This document shows positions 31,076 to 41,296 of a DNA stretch of 64,000 bases, piece after piece; the stretch's first letter is position 1, and every line of letters starts with the position of its first letter. The translations under genes and the position numbers were made by a program. The notes below the pieces were generated by a model, which did no database searches, was not told the origin of the DNA, and worked only from the letters and a program-made list of their open reading frames with translations. The DNA is from Choristoneura fumiferana. Its lineage: Eukaryota; Arthropoda; Insecta; Lepidoptera; Tortricidae. Where the stretch lies: the NCBI RefSeq assembly GCF_025370935.1, contig NC_133496.1:12143707-12207706 (forward strand), read 5' to 3'.

Positions 31076-31335
31076 AAAATGGGTATGTATTATAATACCG
31101 AAAAACGAAAGACCGAATTTCACAAGACCTAATGAAACGTCGAATGGATATATGGCCGAAAGTTTGAAGTCCCGAAAATACATTTGACCGGAAGCCTAAA
31201 ACCCGAAGACTACAATCTCGAAGATCAAAATACATACACCCGAAAGGCCGAAAAATCATAATGCCGAACAGTTATAATGACTACAAATAAAATAATCGAC
31301 AAGCAATATATCGAAAATCAAAATACCGAAACCAT
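31076..31335 (+). repeat. CGAAA-rich quasi-periodic segment
   Basis: CGAA occurs about a dozen times in 260 bases at loose spacings of roughly 10-25, embedded in phrases such as ATACCGAAAA and GGCCGAAAA. It resembles a badly decayed tandem repeat. Compare 57105-57330. Confidence 0.55.
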
Positions 31336-31461
31336 CGTTACACCAAAGTTTGCTGTATCTATTTTTAAATGACAACATTCCGACTTTTTCAAGCGGGGGT
31401 AGATTGACATTTATCATTTTCTGTGCTGTTACAAAAAATACCTAACATCGACTGTTCTGAA

Positions 31462-31694
31462 CCTAAACTATCAGAGTCGTTTCTGCTCTGAAACGCCTTC
31501 CTCGCTCGCTGCCGGCGGCCTCGCTTGCTTTGGTACCTACCAAAAGTAGGTGTCATAAGGACATCCCATCGATGACATTTATTTTAAGTCCTGGGGCTCC
31601 CCTTTAGTATACCCCAGCTGGTGCATCGCTGACAGCGAGCGAGCGAAGCGAGCGAGCAAGACGTTTCAGGGCAGAAGCGACTCAATAGTTTAGG
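31462..31694. mobile_element. Foldback element with CGCTCGCT-rich arms
   Basis: The arms are about 65 bases. CCTAAACTATCAGAGTCG pairs with CGACTCAATAGTTTAGG, and GAAACGCCTTCCTCGCTCGC with GCGAGCGAGCAAGACGTTTC. The sharp GC and CpG content of the arms contrasts with the flanks. No target duplication was resolved. Confidence 0.75.
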
Positions 31695-32402
31695 CAGTGG
31701 CGGACTAAGCCCGTCAGAGGCCTGGGGCGGGAAAGCTGAATGACTAGACTGAATGACCATGACTAGACTGAATGACCAGTAGTGGGAGATAATCCATTAC
31801 CATAGGCTAATAAAAAAAAGTAGCACTTTGTAATTAAATCACCGATAGGACTTTGCTGGAAGAACGTATACATTTTGACACATAAAATAAATATACATAT
31901 ACTATGTATATAAACCCTTTGGCACAACGTTCGGAGCAATATGTCGCCTAAACCGCGACGGATAGGCGTGGTGACAATGCATTTCCAACATATGTCGGAA
32001 AACGGAAATCCACAATTTTTCCAACCTCTTATCGTAAATCATAAGTAAACCCAAACTGAACTTTAAAACAACAGGTACAAAGTTCAATTAATAAGCTTAT
32101 AGATTATGACATGCGAGCTTTTTCAATGTGGTGACGGACGGAGTCTAACAATTTTTCACACCTCACTTCTGACTAAGCGTTTTATGCAAATTTAAACTCT
32201 GTAAGTGAAAAAACATGGTATAGTTTGCGACTATGTGGTTGTTTAAGATACGAGGTGGCCAATGTAAGCTGTTGACATTTTGTATGCATTTTTACCATTT
32301 TTACGTTTGAAATATTGGTTCCGGAGACAAAATTGTGAATTCTGTGGCAGATTGGTAAATAAATTGGAACGTTATTTTTAGAATTTGTAATATTTGTGTA
32401 GA
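31695..32402. other. Spacer, starting with a hAT-like end
   Basis: CAGTGGCGGACTAAGCCC and GAGGCCTGGGGCGGG at 31695-31733 look like the end of a hAT-type element. AGACTGAATGACC is repeated at about 31745-31780. No gene was recognised. Confidence 0.35.
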
Positions 32403-32480
32403 ATTTGTCATTCAATAAATCATTACAATATAATTTACATAAATGTCAGTTATAAGAATTTGTAAGTATTGAAATCGTCA
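32403..32480 (-). repeat. Repeat shared with 56255-56335
   Basis: TCATTCAATAAATCATTACA and ATTTACATAAATGTCAGTTA recur at 56.27 kb. It is probably the 3' end of a retroelement read backwards, with TTTATTGAATGA as the polyadenylation region. Confidence 0.5.
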
Positions 32481-32523
32481 AAGGTAATACGAATAATAAT
32501 AAAATAAAAATAAAATTCTAATA

Positions 32524-32756
32524 TCTCACTAATATAATAAATGCGAAAGTTTGTAAGTCTGTTTATTTGTTTGTTGTTTGTTTGTTACTTCATCACGTCT
32601 AAACCAGTGAATCGATTTCTACGAAATTCAGTATACAGATAGTTTGAGTCCCGGAGAAGGGCATAGGATAGTTTTTATCCCAGAAAATTGCATAATAGGT
32701 CCAGCGGGATAGCGATAAACGAATTTTGTGTGAACGGAGTCGCGGGTAACTGCTAG
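32524..32756 (+). mobile_element. Non-autonomous Helitron with intact ends
   Basis: Starts TCTCACTAATATAATAAATG and ends AGTCGCGGGTAACTGCTAG, between A (32523) and T (32757). It has the family order of internal landmarks (ATCACGTCTAAACCAGTGAA, CCCGGAGAAGGGCATAGGAT, GGGATAGCGATAAACGAATT). Length 233 bp. Confidence 0.85.
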
Positions 32757-32820
32757 TTATTTAATAATGTGGTGTTTTGGTTTGCAAATAAGTAAATAAA
32801 TAATAATTAAATTGAAAAAT

Positions 32821-32987
32821 CACCGGTGAAATTACTGGCACATGAGGTATTCCATCTTAAGTCTCTAGTTTGGCAACGCATCTGCATAACCCTGGTGTTG
32901 CAGATGTTTATGGGCGGTGGTGATCTCTTACCATCAGGAGACCCACTTGCTCGTTTGCCACCCAGTAAAATAAAAAAAACATCAGAC
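32821..32987 (+). mobile_element. Retroposon family D
   Basis: Begins CCGGTGAAATTACTGGCAC and ends CTTGCTCGTTTGCCACCC before an A-rich tail. A truncated copy is at 63664-63771. The A-rich tail indicates LINE-driven retroposition. Confidence 0.7.
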
Positions 32988-33046
32988 CCTGGTTTTTATT
33001 CATCTATTTTAAGCATAAACATGGCTAGGTTTTGTTGGTCTGTACC

Positions 33047-33205
33047 CAGGGCTGTTTTAGGCTTGAACTAGAACTTGGGGTCCTTTTGGAAAGTAAAGAA
33101 ATTACATTCCCCCCTTTTTTAGTACATCGGCCGTTCGGGGGCCCCATGGGCTGAGGGGCCCTGGGCACGGGTCCCGTGTGCCCTTATGGTAAAGACGGTA
33201 TTGTC
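33047..33205 (+). mobile_element. Partial hAT-like element
   Basis: CAGGGCTGTTTTAGGCTTGA and a GGGGGCCCCATGGGCTGAGG block followed by GGCCCTGGGCACGGG resemble non-autonomous hAT elements. The right terminal repeat and an 8-bp duplication could not be found. Confidence 0.4.
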
Positions 33206-33488
33206 TGTAACCGTGCAAGTGCCTATATATCTCAATATACTCTAACTAACTTCATGTACCATGAGGAAAACCAAACTACAAAGCGATTCCATGGAACCAT
33301 TAAGGAAATTTACTGTGAAATGGATGTGACATATCGTATTTATAAACCCGTATTCTACTGCGGAGTGGGAAACGGCATGAGTATCGTTGGTTATTTTTAC
33401 ATTCATATTTTATCTTTTATGTTTACTAACTAAAGGCTCCTAGGGTACGTAATTTATTCCACAAAAAAGAGGTTTATTTCATATTACA
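33206..33488. other. Spacer
   Basis: The 85-codon + strand frame at 33176-33433 begins in the hAT-like block and shows no domain. Confidence 0.4.
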
Positions 33489-33490
33489 TA

Positions 33491-33734
33491 TTAAATGATA
33501 TTATAACGGGTAGCTCACGTCTTAAATCGAGTCTAGCTCGACATGCTTCGGGCTATTTCGTAGCCCTTCTTCATAGGAGCACGCGACTCGGCCGCTGCCG
33601 CAACACGCGTACTACGCGACACCGCTCACGAAAAGAAGAAGGAACACGAAGAGAAGAAGGGCTACGGAATAGCCCGAAACATGTCGACCTAAGCTCGATT
33701 TGAGACGTGAGTTATCCGTTACAATATCATTTAA
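33491..33734. mobile_element. MITE with 80-bp arms and TA duplication
   Basis: The arms run from TTAAATGATATTATAACGGG through CTCGACATGCTTCGGGCTAT to AGCCCTTCTTC and are mirrored on the right. TA flanks both sides, which suits the Tc1/mariner group. A shorter relative is at 56721-56885. Confidence 0.85.
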
Positions 33735-33788
33735 TACGAGTATGAGTGAGTCTCACGGTAGTTTCATGTTCAGATTTATTTATTTTTA

Positions 33789-34721
33789 TCCATATTAATA
33801 TTATATCTATATGCCAAAGTGTGTTTCTATGTTTGTCCATCTTTCACGTCGAAACGGAGCGACGGATCGACGTAATTTTTGGCATAGAGATAGTTTATGG
33901 GCCAGATAGTATAGGCTAATTTTTAGGGTTCCGGAGCCAAAATGGCAAAAACGGAAACCTTATAGTTTCGCCATGTCTGTCTGTCAGTCTGTCCGTCCGT
34001 CCGCGGCTTTGCTCAAAGACTATCAATGCTAGAAAGCTGTAATTTTGCACGTATATATATGTGAACTATGCCGACAAAATGGTACAATAAAAAGCTAAAA
34101 AAAACCTTCCATAGAAGTAAAGTGGGGGTGTTTTTTTTTCTCATCCAACCCTATAGTGTGGTATATCGTTGGATAGGTCTTTTAAAACCATTAAGGGTTT
34201 GCTAAGATAATTTTTCGATTCAGTGATTTGTTTGCGAAATATTCAACTTTAAAGTGCAAATTTCATTAAAATCGAGCGTCCCCCCCTCTAAAATCTAAAC
34301 CGGTGAGTGGAAAAATTTGAAAAAATTCAGGATGGTAAGTATATCAAACTTTCAAGGAAAACTATAACGGCTAAGTTTGCTTGAGAATTATTAGTAGGTT
34401 TACTCTTAAATAGCAGCCTAAGGTATAAAATATACCTCAATTTGGAAGATTCCGTATAAAATACGAAATCCTTAGAAAAATATCACTTAATTTTTTCGTA
34501 ATGGCTACGGAACCCTATTTTGGGCGTGTCCTACACGCTCTTGGCCGGTTTTATCCCGAAAAAATGCACAGCCCGCTTGACCGATTTAGATAAAATTCGG
34601 TATACAGATATATGAGTCCCTGGGAAGGAATTAGGTTAGTTTTTATCCCGGAAAATTGCATAGTTCCCGCGCAATAGCGACAAACGAATTCAACGCGGAC
34701 GGAGCCGCGGGCAACAGCTAG
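33789..34721 (+). mobile_element. Non-autonomous Helitron carrying an insertion
   Basis: Starts TCCATATTAATATTATATCT and ends GAGCCGCGGGCAACAGCTAG, with A at 33788 and T at 34722. The Helitron is interrupted at 33925-34549 by a different repeat; without it about 310 bp remain. The sequence on either side of the break joins as the family phrase GGCTAATTTTTATCCCG. Confidence 0.85.
33925..34549 (+). repeat. Interspersed repeat family P, inside a Helitron
   Basis: Begins AGGGTTCCGGAGCCAAAATG, contains a CTGTCTGTCAGTCTGTCCGT run and ends GGAACCCTATTTTGGGCG...CTCTTGGCCGGTTTT. A TTTTA word borders it on both sides and may be the target duplication. Tail fragments occur at 29461 and 45960. Class unknown; it carries no protein. 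Confidence 0.75.
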
Positions 34722-35019
34722 TGTTTCATTAAAATAAGTTCTGCTGTTTTTCAGACATCGAACTTTGAAATAATAATATCAGGGGGGTCAACTTTTCTAC
34801 GGAACCCTATAATACTTCAAGATATTCGAAGGAGTACGTTATGGCAGCCGGGCTCCGTAATCACGAGTACAGCCACCGAAACTTTCCCTAACTTGCAGAA
34901 ACAACTTAGAACTTTCGCTGTTTTGGAATTGTTCCGCATTTGTAGCTAGTTGGAATTGATTAAACCAAGATGTACTTTAATTTGATCTTGCTCTAACGTT
35001 AATCTATCTCTATAACCCA
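34722..35019. other. Spacer
   Basis: TTTTCTACGGAACCCTATAA near 34793 may be another scrap of repeat family P. Otherwise nothing was recognised. Confidence 0.4.
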
Positions 35020-35424
35020 TCAACGCCCAGCCTACCTTTGGACCTTTTCACAGGTGTTGTTTTTAAAACGTAAAAAAAACAATAAGATTGAATTTTTCGA
35101 AATTTCCGCAAGGGAGTGAAAACGGGATTGAAAGTTTGAATGGAAGTTTGTCATTTTTGAAGCTAGAAACATAAAAGTTTGTTTTGAACCTAACAACCGA
35201 TAAAGAAATATGTATAAGTTTTTTATAATTCCACCCCTCAAGGGATGAAACGGAGGTTCAAAGTTTGTATGAATTATGATTAGGTTGATTTTTTAATTCT
35301 GACTGGTCTGGATTTACAGTTTTAATCCTCCGAAAAACATCAGTCAAAACATGAAGAAAAGTATCAAAAAAGTAAATCTTGTTTGTCAAAATTTGACGCG
35401 AGCGAAGCTGCGGACAAAACCTAG
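35020..35424 (+). mobile_element. Probable second-type Helitron, 3' part
   Basis: The region repeats TTCAAAGTTTGTATGAA-like phrases and ends GCGAGCGAAGCTGCGGAC...CCTAG followed by T, as a Helitron 3' end would. The 5' end was not found. Confidence 0.45.
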
Positions 35425-35761
35425 TCCATTTATAACCTTTGCTCTGCCATTACATCATCACAACAAAACAATTACTCATAAAACTGTAACAGATAAATAA
35501 AATAACAATATGATATTCCCCACAAACGAAAAGCGGCATTTCCTGAAACCACGATAAGCTATAAGTGAGTAATACTTTATTATTGTCATACAAATGTGGA
35601 ATGTTCATTCATAGAACTTTGTATTGACCTTGCTGGCTTGACGCACTTTCCTCGTTCATTCATTATTGTGACCTAGTTATACATTGAAACGGCTTGTTCT
35701 TTGAAATTTGGATGACATTTTTCCACGTGAAGTGATTCGGGGGTTTTTAAAATGGAGGATA
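35425..35761. other. A+T-rich spacer
   Basis: No feature is supportable. Confidence 0.4.
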
Positions 35762-35886
35762 AGTATCGAAAATACAAACTGAGACATGGATGCACAGAAA
35801 AACCAGAAAAAGAGACCAGCACTGGGAATCGAACCCAGGTCCTCAGCATTCCGTGCTGTGTGCTATAACCCCTACACCACTGCTGG
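35762..35886 (-). mobile_element. SINE family C, tRNA-like head
   Basis: On the minus strand, 35886-35816 can fold as a tRNA: the acceptor arms CCAGCA and TGCTGG pair, the T arm CTGGG-TTCGATT-CCCAG is perfect, and a box A-like GTGTAGGGGTTATAGCAC is present. It runs into a SINE body (TGTGCATCCATGTCTCAGTT), not into a normal tRNA end. It is therefore a SINE head and not a working tRNA gene. The body is cut short at about 35762. Confidence 0.7.
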
Positions 35887-36045
35887 ACAGGAATCTAGAC
35901 AATATTTTTTCCTATGCATACATATCTCAGGTTGCTTGATTCTACTTTGCTACTTAAGCAGCAGCACTAGCGACATCTATGTGGCGTCAACAGACGTCAC
36001 ACTCTTTCGGAACCAACCGCTCACCCAGACAAGAGATGTTGCTAC

Positions 36046-36206
36046 TAAGCAATCAAATCATGATTGGTTTTTTGAAGTCTTTTTGTATTTTTTTATTTCA
36101 ACTTCAAATTTGTTACTTTTACGGGTATCCCGTGAAACCATATCGAAAATGCAAACTGAGACATGGATGCACAGAAAAACCAGAAAAAGAGACCAGCACT
36201 GGATAA
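36046..36206 (-). mobile_element. SINE family C, body and tail without head
   Basis: The body repeats 35767-35826 almost exactly in the same orientation. It continues through GGTATCCCGTGAAACCATAT to the AAATAAAAAAATACAAAAAG tail (minus strand). It breaks off at CCAGCACTGG, exactly where the tRNA-like part would begin. Confidence 0.7.
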
Positions 36207-36269
36207 TGGTGGATAAGTTTTAGCGGTGTTGTAGCATACAGCTTAAATAAGAGCCTATGGGCTACACTT

Positions 36270-36370
36270 GTTAGCACGGCGTGACATCACATCAGAACTT
36301 TGACGCGCTTCGTCTTTGTCATTTCTTGTTCGAGTGACAAAAGAAAAAAAAAACGTGTAAAATTTTTCTG
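36270..36370. repeat. Relative of the 26.8 kb foldback repeat
   Basis: GGCGTGACATCACA, TGACGCGCTTCGTCTTTGTC and GTGACAAAAGAAAAAAAA match one arm and centre of 26797-26974. Confidence 0.5.
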
Positions 36371-36430
36371 AAGCTCATCGAATCCTTAAATCGAAGAATG
36401 GTCATTGCAAATCCTATGTTTCTTAAAGAC

Positions 36431-36868
36431 CAGAGGCCGTATTGCCTAACTTTTCTGGCGCTTGTGATCGCAATCTAATGACAGTTTTTGTACATTATGC
36501 GTAGTCTGCCTTCACAAAACATTCGTTTACTATTCGAAGACGTAAATCGAGCTTTCGGTCGTCGATACGTAGCCGCCACATGTCCACGGTGCGGCGTCGT
36601 CACCCGTTTTCGTGTCGAGACGTTTCGGTCGAACGCCACGATGTCCATCCATCGCGGCGATTTGATACACACGGTTACGTAGCAAACCTACACTCACAAA
36701 AGTTGTTGTGCAAACTTTCCGCTAGAGGTGCTGTTCGTGTTTCCATACAAATTGAGATTTTAACGCGAACGCGATCGAGGCGTTTCTTGTAGCCGAAAAC
36801 TTACACTAAGGGCACTGTGATTTCAATGCGATCGCGACCGTCAGAAACGTTAGGTAATACGGCCTCTG
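36431..36868. mobile_element. Inverted-repeat element containing a second MITE's sequence
   Basis: The ends CAGAGGCCGTATTGCCTAAC and GTTAGGTAATACGGCCTCTG begin imperfect arms of about 55 bases. The interior (about 36500-36825) is homologous to 4770-4915 and, at its right end, to the arms of 48811-49002 (AACGCGAACGCGATCGAGGC, ACTTACACTAAGGGCAC). Either one element inserted in another or the two families share an interior. Confidence 0.75.
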
Positions 36869-37134
36869 TCCAAGTCAAAAATTATCCCCACTTTAAGTGT
36901 AGGGGAACCCTAAAGTTTTTTAAAAGCACGCAGATCAAAGTCAAAGGGTTCATTGTTTTAGTAAGTGCCTGATATTGGTAATGCAATTAATCTGAATATC
37001 CGAACCTCAATATGGACATTATCTTCCCACAAAACAGGGACACATCGTTAGGCGGTGCCATAAAGTTGCTACCGTGCCAAAGCGCAGGGAACATTAGTGC
37101 CAATAACATTCAGGATCTAAAATATCTATATATA
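36869..37134. other. Spacer
   Basis: Nothing was recognised. Confidence 0.4.
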
Positions 37135-37345
37135 CTAGCGACCCGCCCTGGTTCCACAGATGTGCAATTTTGAAAAAAGTTCTCTATTCAAGGGCACTTT
37201 ACAATTTTCAAACTTCTCCCAAAACCGGGGCGTGGAGTATAATATATTTCATATACTACATTTTGTAATTGATGGTGAAAACTGCATTAAAAACCATTGC
37301 GTAGTTTAAAAGGTCTAAGCTTACATACATATTTCTAGTCACAGG
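37135..37345 (-). mobile_element. Second-type Helitron, 3' part, minus strand
   Basis: Minus strand ends CAGGGCGGGTCGCTAG followed by T. GC-rich terminal words before CTAG are typical of this second lepidopteran Helitron group. The left part is poorly defined. Confidence 0.5.
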
Positions 37346-37739
37346 CTCGCGACGTCGAAGTTTTCAAGACGATCCCATAAAGCTTATGGTAACGGAAGCA
37401 ATACCATGCCCTCGGTACCGCTCTGCTTTCAGAGCATGACATGAGTGCGTGTGAGCTAGCTTTGGGCGCGGCAGACGTGAGCTTGCCTTCGGAATCCAAA
37501 AGCTTAATGGTTACTTGACCTGAAATGTATATTTCAGAACTAAAATATTATTATTATTTTTTAAAAATTCATGATGGTGGAAGCATTCTACACTTCCAGA
37601 TATAGTTAGTGTTTAGTTTTGTAACGAAGGGAATATCCCTGTATTATTATTTATATTTATTTTGAATTTTTTTATTTAATTGTTTACTGTAGTTTTTAAG
37701 TACTTTATTTGTAATTATATTATAAGTATTTTATTTGTA

Positions 37740-37908
37740 ATTATATTATTATGAAAAAATGACTTTCTGCCAAGTTTTTTGCGGCGCATTCTTCTTGGCA
37801 ATGATGGTCTTTCCGAAAGCGCTGGTAGTTTAAAAAATGACGTGTAAAAGTGCCCATTGCGGCCTATTTACTGAATAAATGATTTGGATTTTGAATTTGA
37901 ATTTGAAT
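37740..37908 (+). mobile_element. LINE 3' end with (TTTGAA)n tail
   Basis: GCGCATTCTTCTTGGCA, TCTTTCCGAAAGCGCTGGTA and TTACTGAATAAATGATTTGG precede the GAATTTGAATTTGAAT tail. It resembles, in layout, the 3' end at 48.46-48.60 kb. Confidence 0.65.
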
Positions 37909-37965
37909 ACAGACACACAGACGGAAGTGACTTTATTTTACAATATTTTAATTAATACTAGTCTA

Positions 37966-38100
37966 ATCTAGTCTGTCTGTCTGTTACCTTTTCACGCTTA
38001 AGCCCCGTAATCGATTCAGATTAAATTTGGTAAGCAGATACTTTAAAACCCTGGGAAGGATATAGGATGGAAAATGACATAGGTCCTGCAGATCGGATAG
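37966..38100 (+). mobile_element. Helitron fragment
   Basis: TGTTACCTTTTCACGCTTAA, AAATTTGGTAAGCAGATA and CCTGGGAAGGATATAGGATG are family landmarks. The 3' third is missing. Confidence 0.6.
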
Positions 38101-39640
38101 ATTTTGTTTTGATCTGTCGCGAAAAATTAAAATTAAAGGCGTTTTAAACATCCACGAAAATACCATTTGCATGTGTGCGAAAAATCTCGGTAGTATAAGT
38201 ACTGCTACAAACACCTCAAATTAAATTATCGATTAAGTGTCAAAATCAAAGCTGTTTTTTTTTATTAAGACTATCATGTCATGAGATACAGATATAATTA
38301 CGAGCATTAAAAAAGATAACTTGATTACTCAAAGAATATAACGTGTAGCTTCTTCAGTAGCGGAGGAGCGAGGGTAAAAATATTGTAGTTTTATTATTTC
38401 AAATTCAGCACAGTTTATAAATTTTGGAATGATATTTCACAAACGTGATTTTATAAATCAACCTCTGTATTTCATTTGAGATACTTAACGTGAATTTTTC
38501 GCAAATATCCGAATGAAATGGCTACCTTTGATCCTTCCACTTGACACGCCGAGAGATGGACAGCAAAGCCTTTAGACTTAGGTATAAATAGAGGTCACTG
38601 GCCTGCTCTGTTCAAATATAATAATTAAACCTAATTTGTTAATAGTTATTGTTACACTAAATACGACGGTAGGTATAATTGCTGAATATCATTTCGATTA
38701 TTGTAGCCGGGAAATATCATGCATGGCAGTTATTTTGGTTGTTAATAAAACACATTGAACGAAGCAACAGGAAAACTGTTCCAAGCCGCTTCCTGCATAA
38801 TCATTACTAAGAATCTTTGCATTTCCGAGCACTTCACACCCTTCCCAAGACACAGCAACCGTCAAACTTTCTTCTGTCTCTTTCACACTGGCAGCTCTAT
38901 ACGTTGCGAGAAAGGGAAATAATTTCGAAATGTGCCGATGGTAGTAATCTTGTTAGGGGGTCTGTTTTTAAATAATGAACAGAGGTTAAACTTCATGAAT
39001 AATGCATTGAATCATAGTGGAGCGATTTACATACTTGTTCAATGGACGGGAATATGAATAACTTCTGTAAAAAAAGCTGAAAAAATGGTTTGCATAACTT
39101 GTTTATAGTTTGAAGTTTTTTTGCAGTGTCTTAAAAGCTTACGCCCTTTTTCCATAAACAGTGACCCTGTTATTGATAAATATATTATTATGTTTTGTCT
39201 GTGTCTGGCAAATAAGAGTCAAACTAACGTTAACTTAGCAGAAACTTTACATATATTATCCTAAGTACTTATAACTTTATAAGCAATTCTAGAACCATCC
39301 TTCAGCCTGTTTTAGCTTTAATATTATACGTGCTAATCAAGGCAACAAAAACAATAACAACGATTTAACCACAATTTATATCAATCGATCAACGTGTTTG
39401 TCTGTTTGTCGACGGATCGGCAAAACGCTCCGCTTAACGCATCCATCAAACGCGCCAATACCGTAAACAACTGTCTTACAACTAAACAAGGAATGGAATG
39501 TTTTCCAAAAAGTTCACAAAATATCGATTACGTTGTTTTTGTTTTCGAAATATCACATTTTTGTTACTTTTGGCTTGACCTGTCAACTGGTTTTACTTAG
39601 CATGATCATAAAAATATTTTCTGTGAAATTACCAGCGTAA
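38101..39640. other. A+T-rich DNA upstream of the possible promoter
   Basis: About 1.5 kb without any repeat family recognised elsewhere in the window, which is unusual here and would fit a region kept free of insertions. No binding-site cluster could be supported by eye. Confidence 0.4.
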
Positions 39641-39644
39641 AAGC

Positions 39645-39697
39645 AAATGTAGGCTTATTCCCGCGTAAACAAAACTTTTACAGTCAAGCCTACATTT
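39645..39697. repeat. Hairpin near the possible promoter
   Basis: Perfect 12-base arms AAATGTAGGCTT and AAGCCTACATTT are separated by 29 bases. Confidence 0.55.
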
Positions 39698-39911
39698 CAT
39701 ACAATAGGATTTTTACAAGGACTCCTTTATGCCTCTTTTAGTGCGGTTGGAAAACTCTTAAATATTCATGTCACTGGCAGTCGGCAGAATTAGCGCAAAA
39801 CAAAGAAAAATAAAGTAATGGACATAAATGCGTCATAGAGTATAGAGCGATAATTTGAGCGCGGCTTTCCCGCCCTCACTGCGTGTTCGAAATATAAAAA
39901 TTCATCTTCGG

Positions 39912-39960
39912 TATATAAACATTTTTCAGCCAGTCAGTTTACTTCAGTCTGAGTTCAGTC
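39912..39960 (+). promoter_or_regulatory. Possible core promoter: TATA box and initiators
   Basis: TATATAAA lies at 39912-39919. TCAGT, the arthropod initiator core, occurs with its A at 39936, 39946 and 39956. The middle one is about 34 bases after the start of the TATA box, close to the usual spacing. CAGTCAGT words continue downstream. No conserved protein downstream confirms it. Confidence 0.5.
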
Positions 39961-40167
39961 AGTCAGTGTTCGCGCGACATGCGCTGAGATCGGATGTGCT
40001 TTGAGATTACGTCGCTCGCTCCGAAACTTTCCCGCGTAAAAGTTACGAAGTATTTTATCAAAGTGAATTATTTTTAAAAGCGTGTAAATAAGTGTTTACT
40101 GCATTATATATGTGTTAATGTGTGTTTTAAGCCGTTACGTCGCGGTGTGGCCGAATTTGTGATCTGA
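39946..40167 (+). other. Possible non-coding first exon
   Basis: The sequence from the initiator to 40167 is locally GC-richer (TTCGCGCGACATGCGCTGAG, ACGTCGCTCGCTCCG) and ends before a GTAAGT splice donor at 40168-40173. No long frame begins in it, so it would be 5' untranslated. The coding exons would lie beyond a first intron, possibly outside this window. Confidence 0.4.
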
Positions 40168-40737
40168 GTAAGTAGTACTCGTAGATTTCTTTGAACTTTT
40201 TATTTTCGGTTTCGGTAGGTTGACAATAATTGAAATTTCGGTCAGCGAACTGGGCTATTGGGATATATTTATCAATTCGTTAGGAAGTTAACTAAAGATT
40301 TTCACCGTCACTTTGTCGACTGTAAGATGTACGCTCATTTTAATTTAGTGTCATGTCGTTTGTAAGCTCGTTATAGTTTTGGCAACATCTTTGCGATATC
40401 TGGTACTGATTATTATTGGCATTAAGGACGCATTTATAATTTTTTCAAGGTCCTGATCGTTTTCCAAGCGACCTGACTTCATAGATTTGTTTTGTGTAAA
40501 AAGGATCATGAATGCGTGCTTTGTCTACTCGTAGTAGGTACCGCACATACCGCATGGGCATTATATTATGCTCCTTTTACCTACCTACGTCTGTACAGAT
40601 TTTCTCTCAGCAAAACTGAAAATTGCGGCCCCTTTCCTGTTTTTCGTATTTCTGTTTTGACACAATTATTGTAAATAGTTACGTACGCTGACGTCTTTAC
40701 CGATGAAAAAGCTTAGTAATAATTCAAGTTTATTTGA
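40168..40737. other. Possible start of a first intron
   Basis: If the exon above is real, this A+T-rich DNA is intronic. It contains no recognised repeat until the SINE fragment at 40738. Confidence 0.3.
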
Positions 40738-40857
40738 ATCATCATCATCATCCCAGCCTATATACGTCCCACTGCTGGGCACAGGCCTCCTCTTAGAACA
40801 AGAGGGCTTGGGCCATAGTTCCCACGCGGGCCCAGTGCGGATTGGAACTTCGCACGC
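40738..40857 (-). mobile_element. SINE family B, 3' part only
   Basis: The tail (ATCATCATCATCCCAGCC on the + strand) and first 100 bases of the 3' body are well preserved. The rest is absent. Confidence 0.8.
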
Positions 40858-40967
40858 AATTGGTTGCAAATACAAATAAAATTGTTCGTTCACATGAAAT
40901 TTGCAATATATATTTTTACCGTTGTCCGGTAAATATTCAGCGTTTTCGCGGCATTTTTTTGTCATTA

Positions 40968-41140
40968 TCATTTTGTCAAGTACCTAAATATTACTAAAAA
41001 AGATGATGCTCAGGATTACATTTTTAGTTTTAAACACAATCATATTCCAGGAACATTTTTTCTTTTTTCATTTTGTCAAGTACCTAAATATTACTAAAAA
41101 AGATGATGCTCAGGATTACATTTTTAGTTTTAAACACAAT
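40968..41140 (+). repeat. Exact 73-bp direct repeat, 100-bp period
   Basis: 40968-41040 and 41068-41140 are identical as read (TCATTTTGTCAAG ... TTTTAAACACAAT) and exactly 100 bases apart. The 27 bases between them are A+T-rich. Perfect identity means a very recent tandem duplication or an assembly error. Confidence 0.95.
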
Positions 41141-41204
41141 ATCGATGCTAAATCTAGCTTGATCAGAATTCTTGGGACTTGTTCTTCCGTTTGTCTTAAT
41201 AAAC

Positions 41205-41296
41205 GTGGGCTGATAAAGACGTTGGATGCGGAAAGCACAAGACCGGTCTGAGTGGAGAGCCTTGGGGAAGGCCTATTCCAGCAGTGGACATGATGA
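41205..41296 (+). pseudogene. RTE tail fragment
   Basis: GGATGCGGAAAGCACAAGAC and GGTCTGAGTGGAGAGCCTTG match the end of the 24.5 kb copy. It ends near ATGATGATAA. Confidence 0.7.

Noticed and set aside
35816..35886. True tRNA gene on the minus strand
   Set aside because: The cloverleaf is good, but the sequence runs directly into a SINE body that recurs elsewhere, and the 49.1 kb relative is also embedded in SINE sequence. It is a SINE head.
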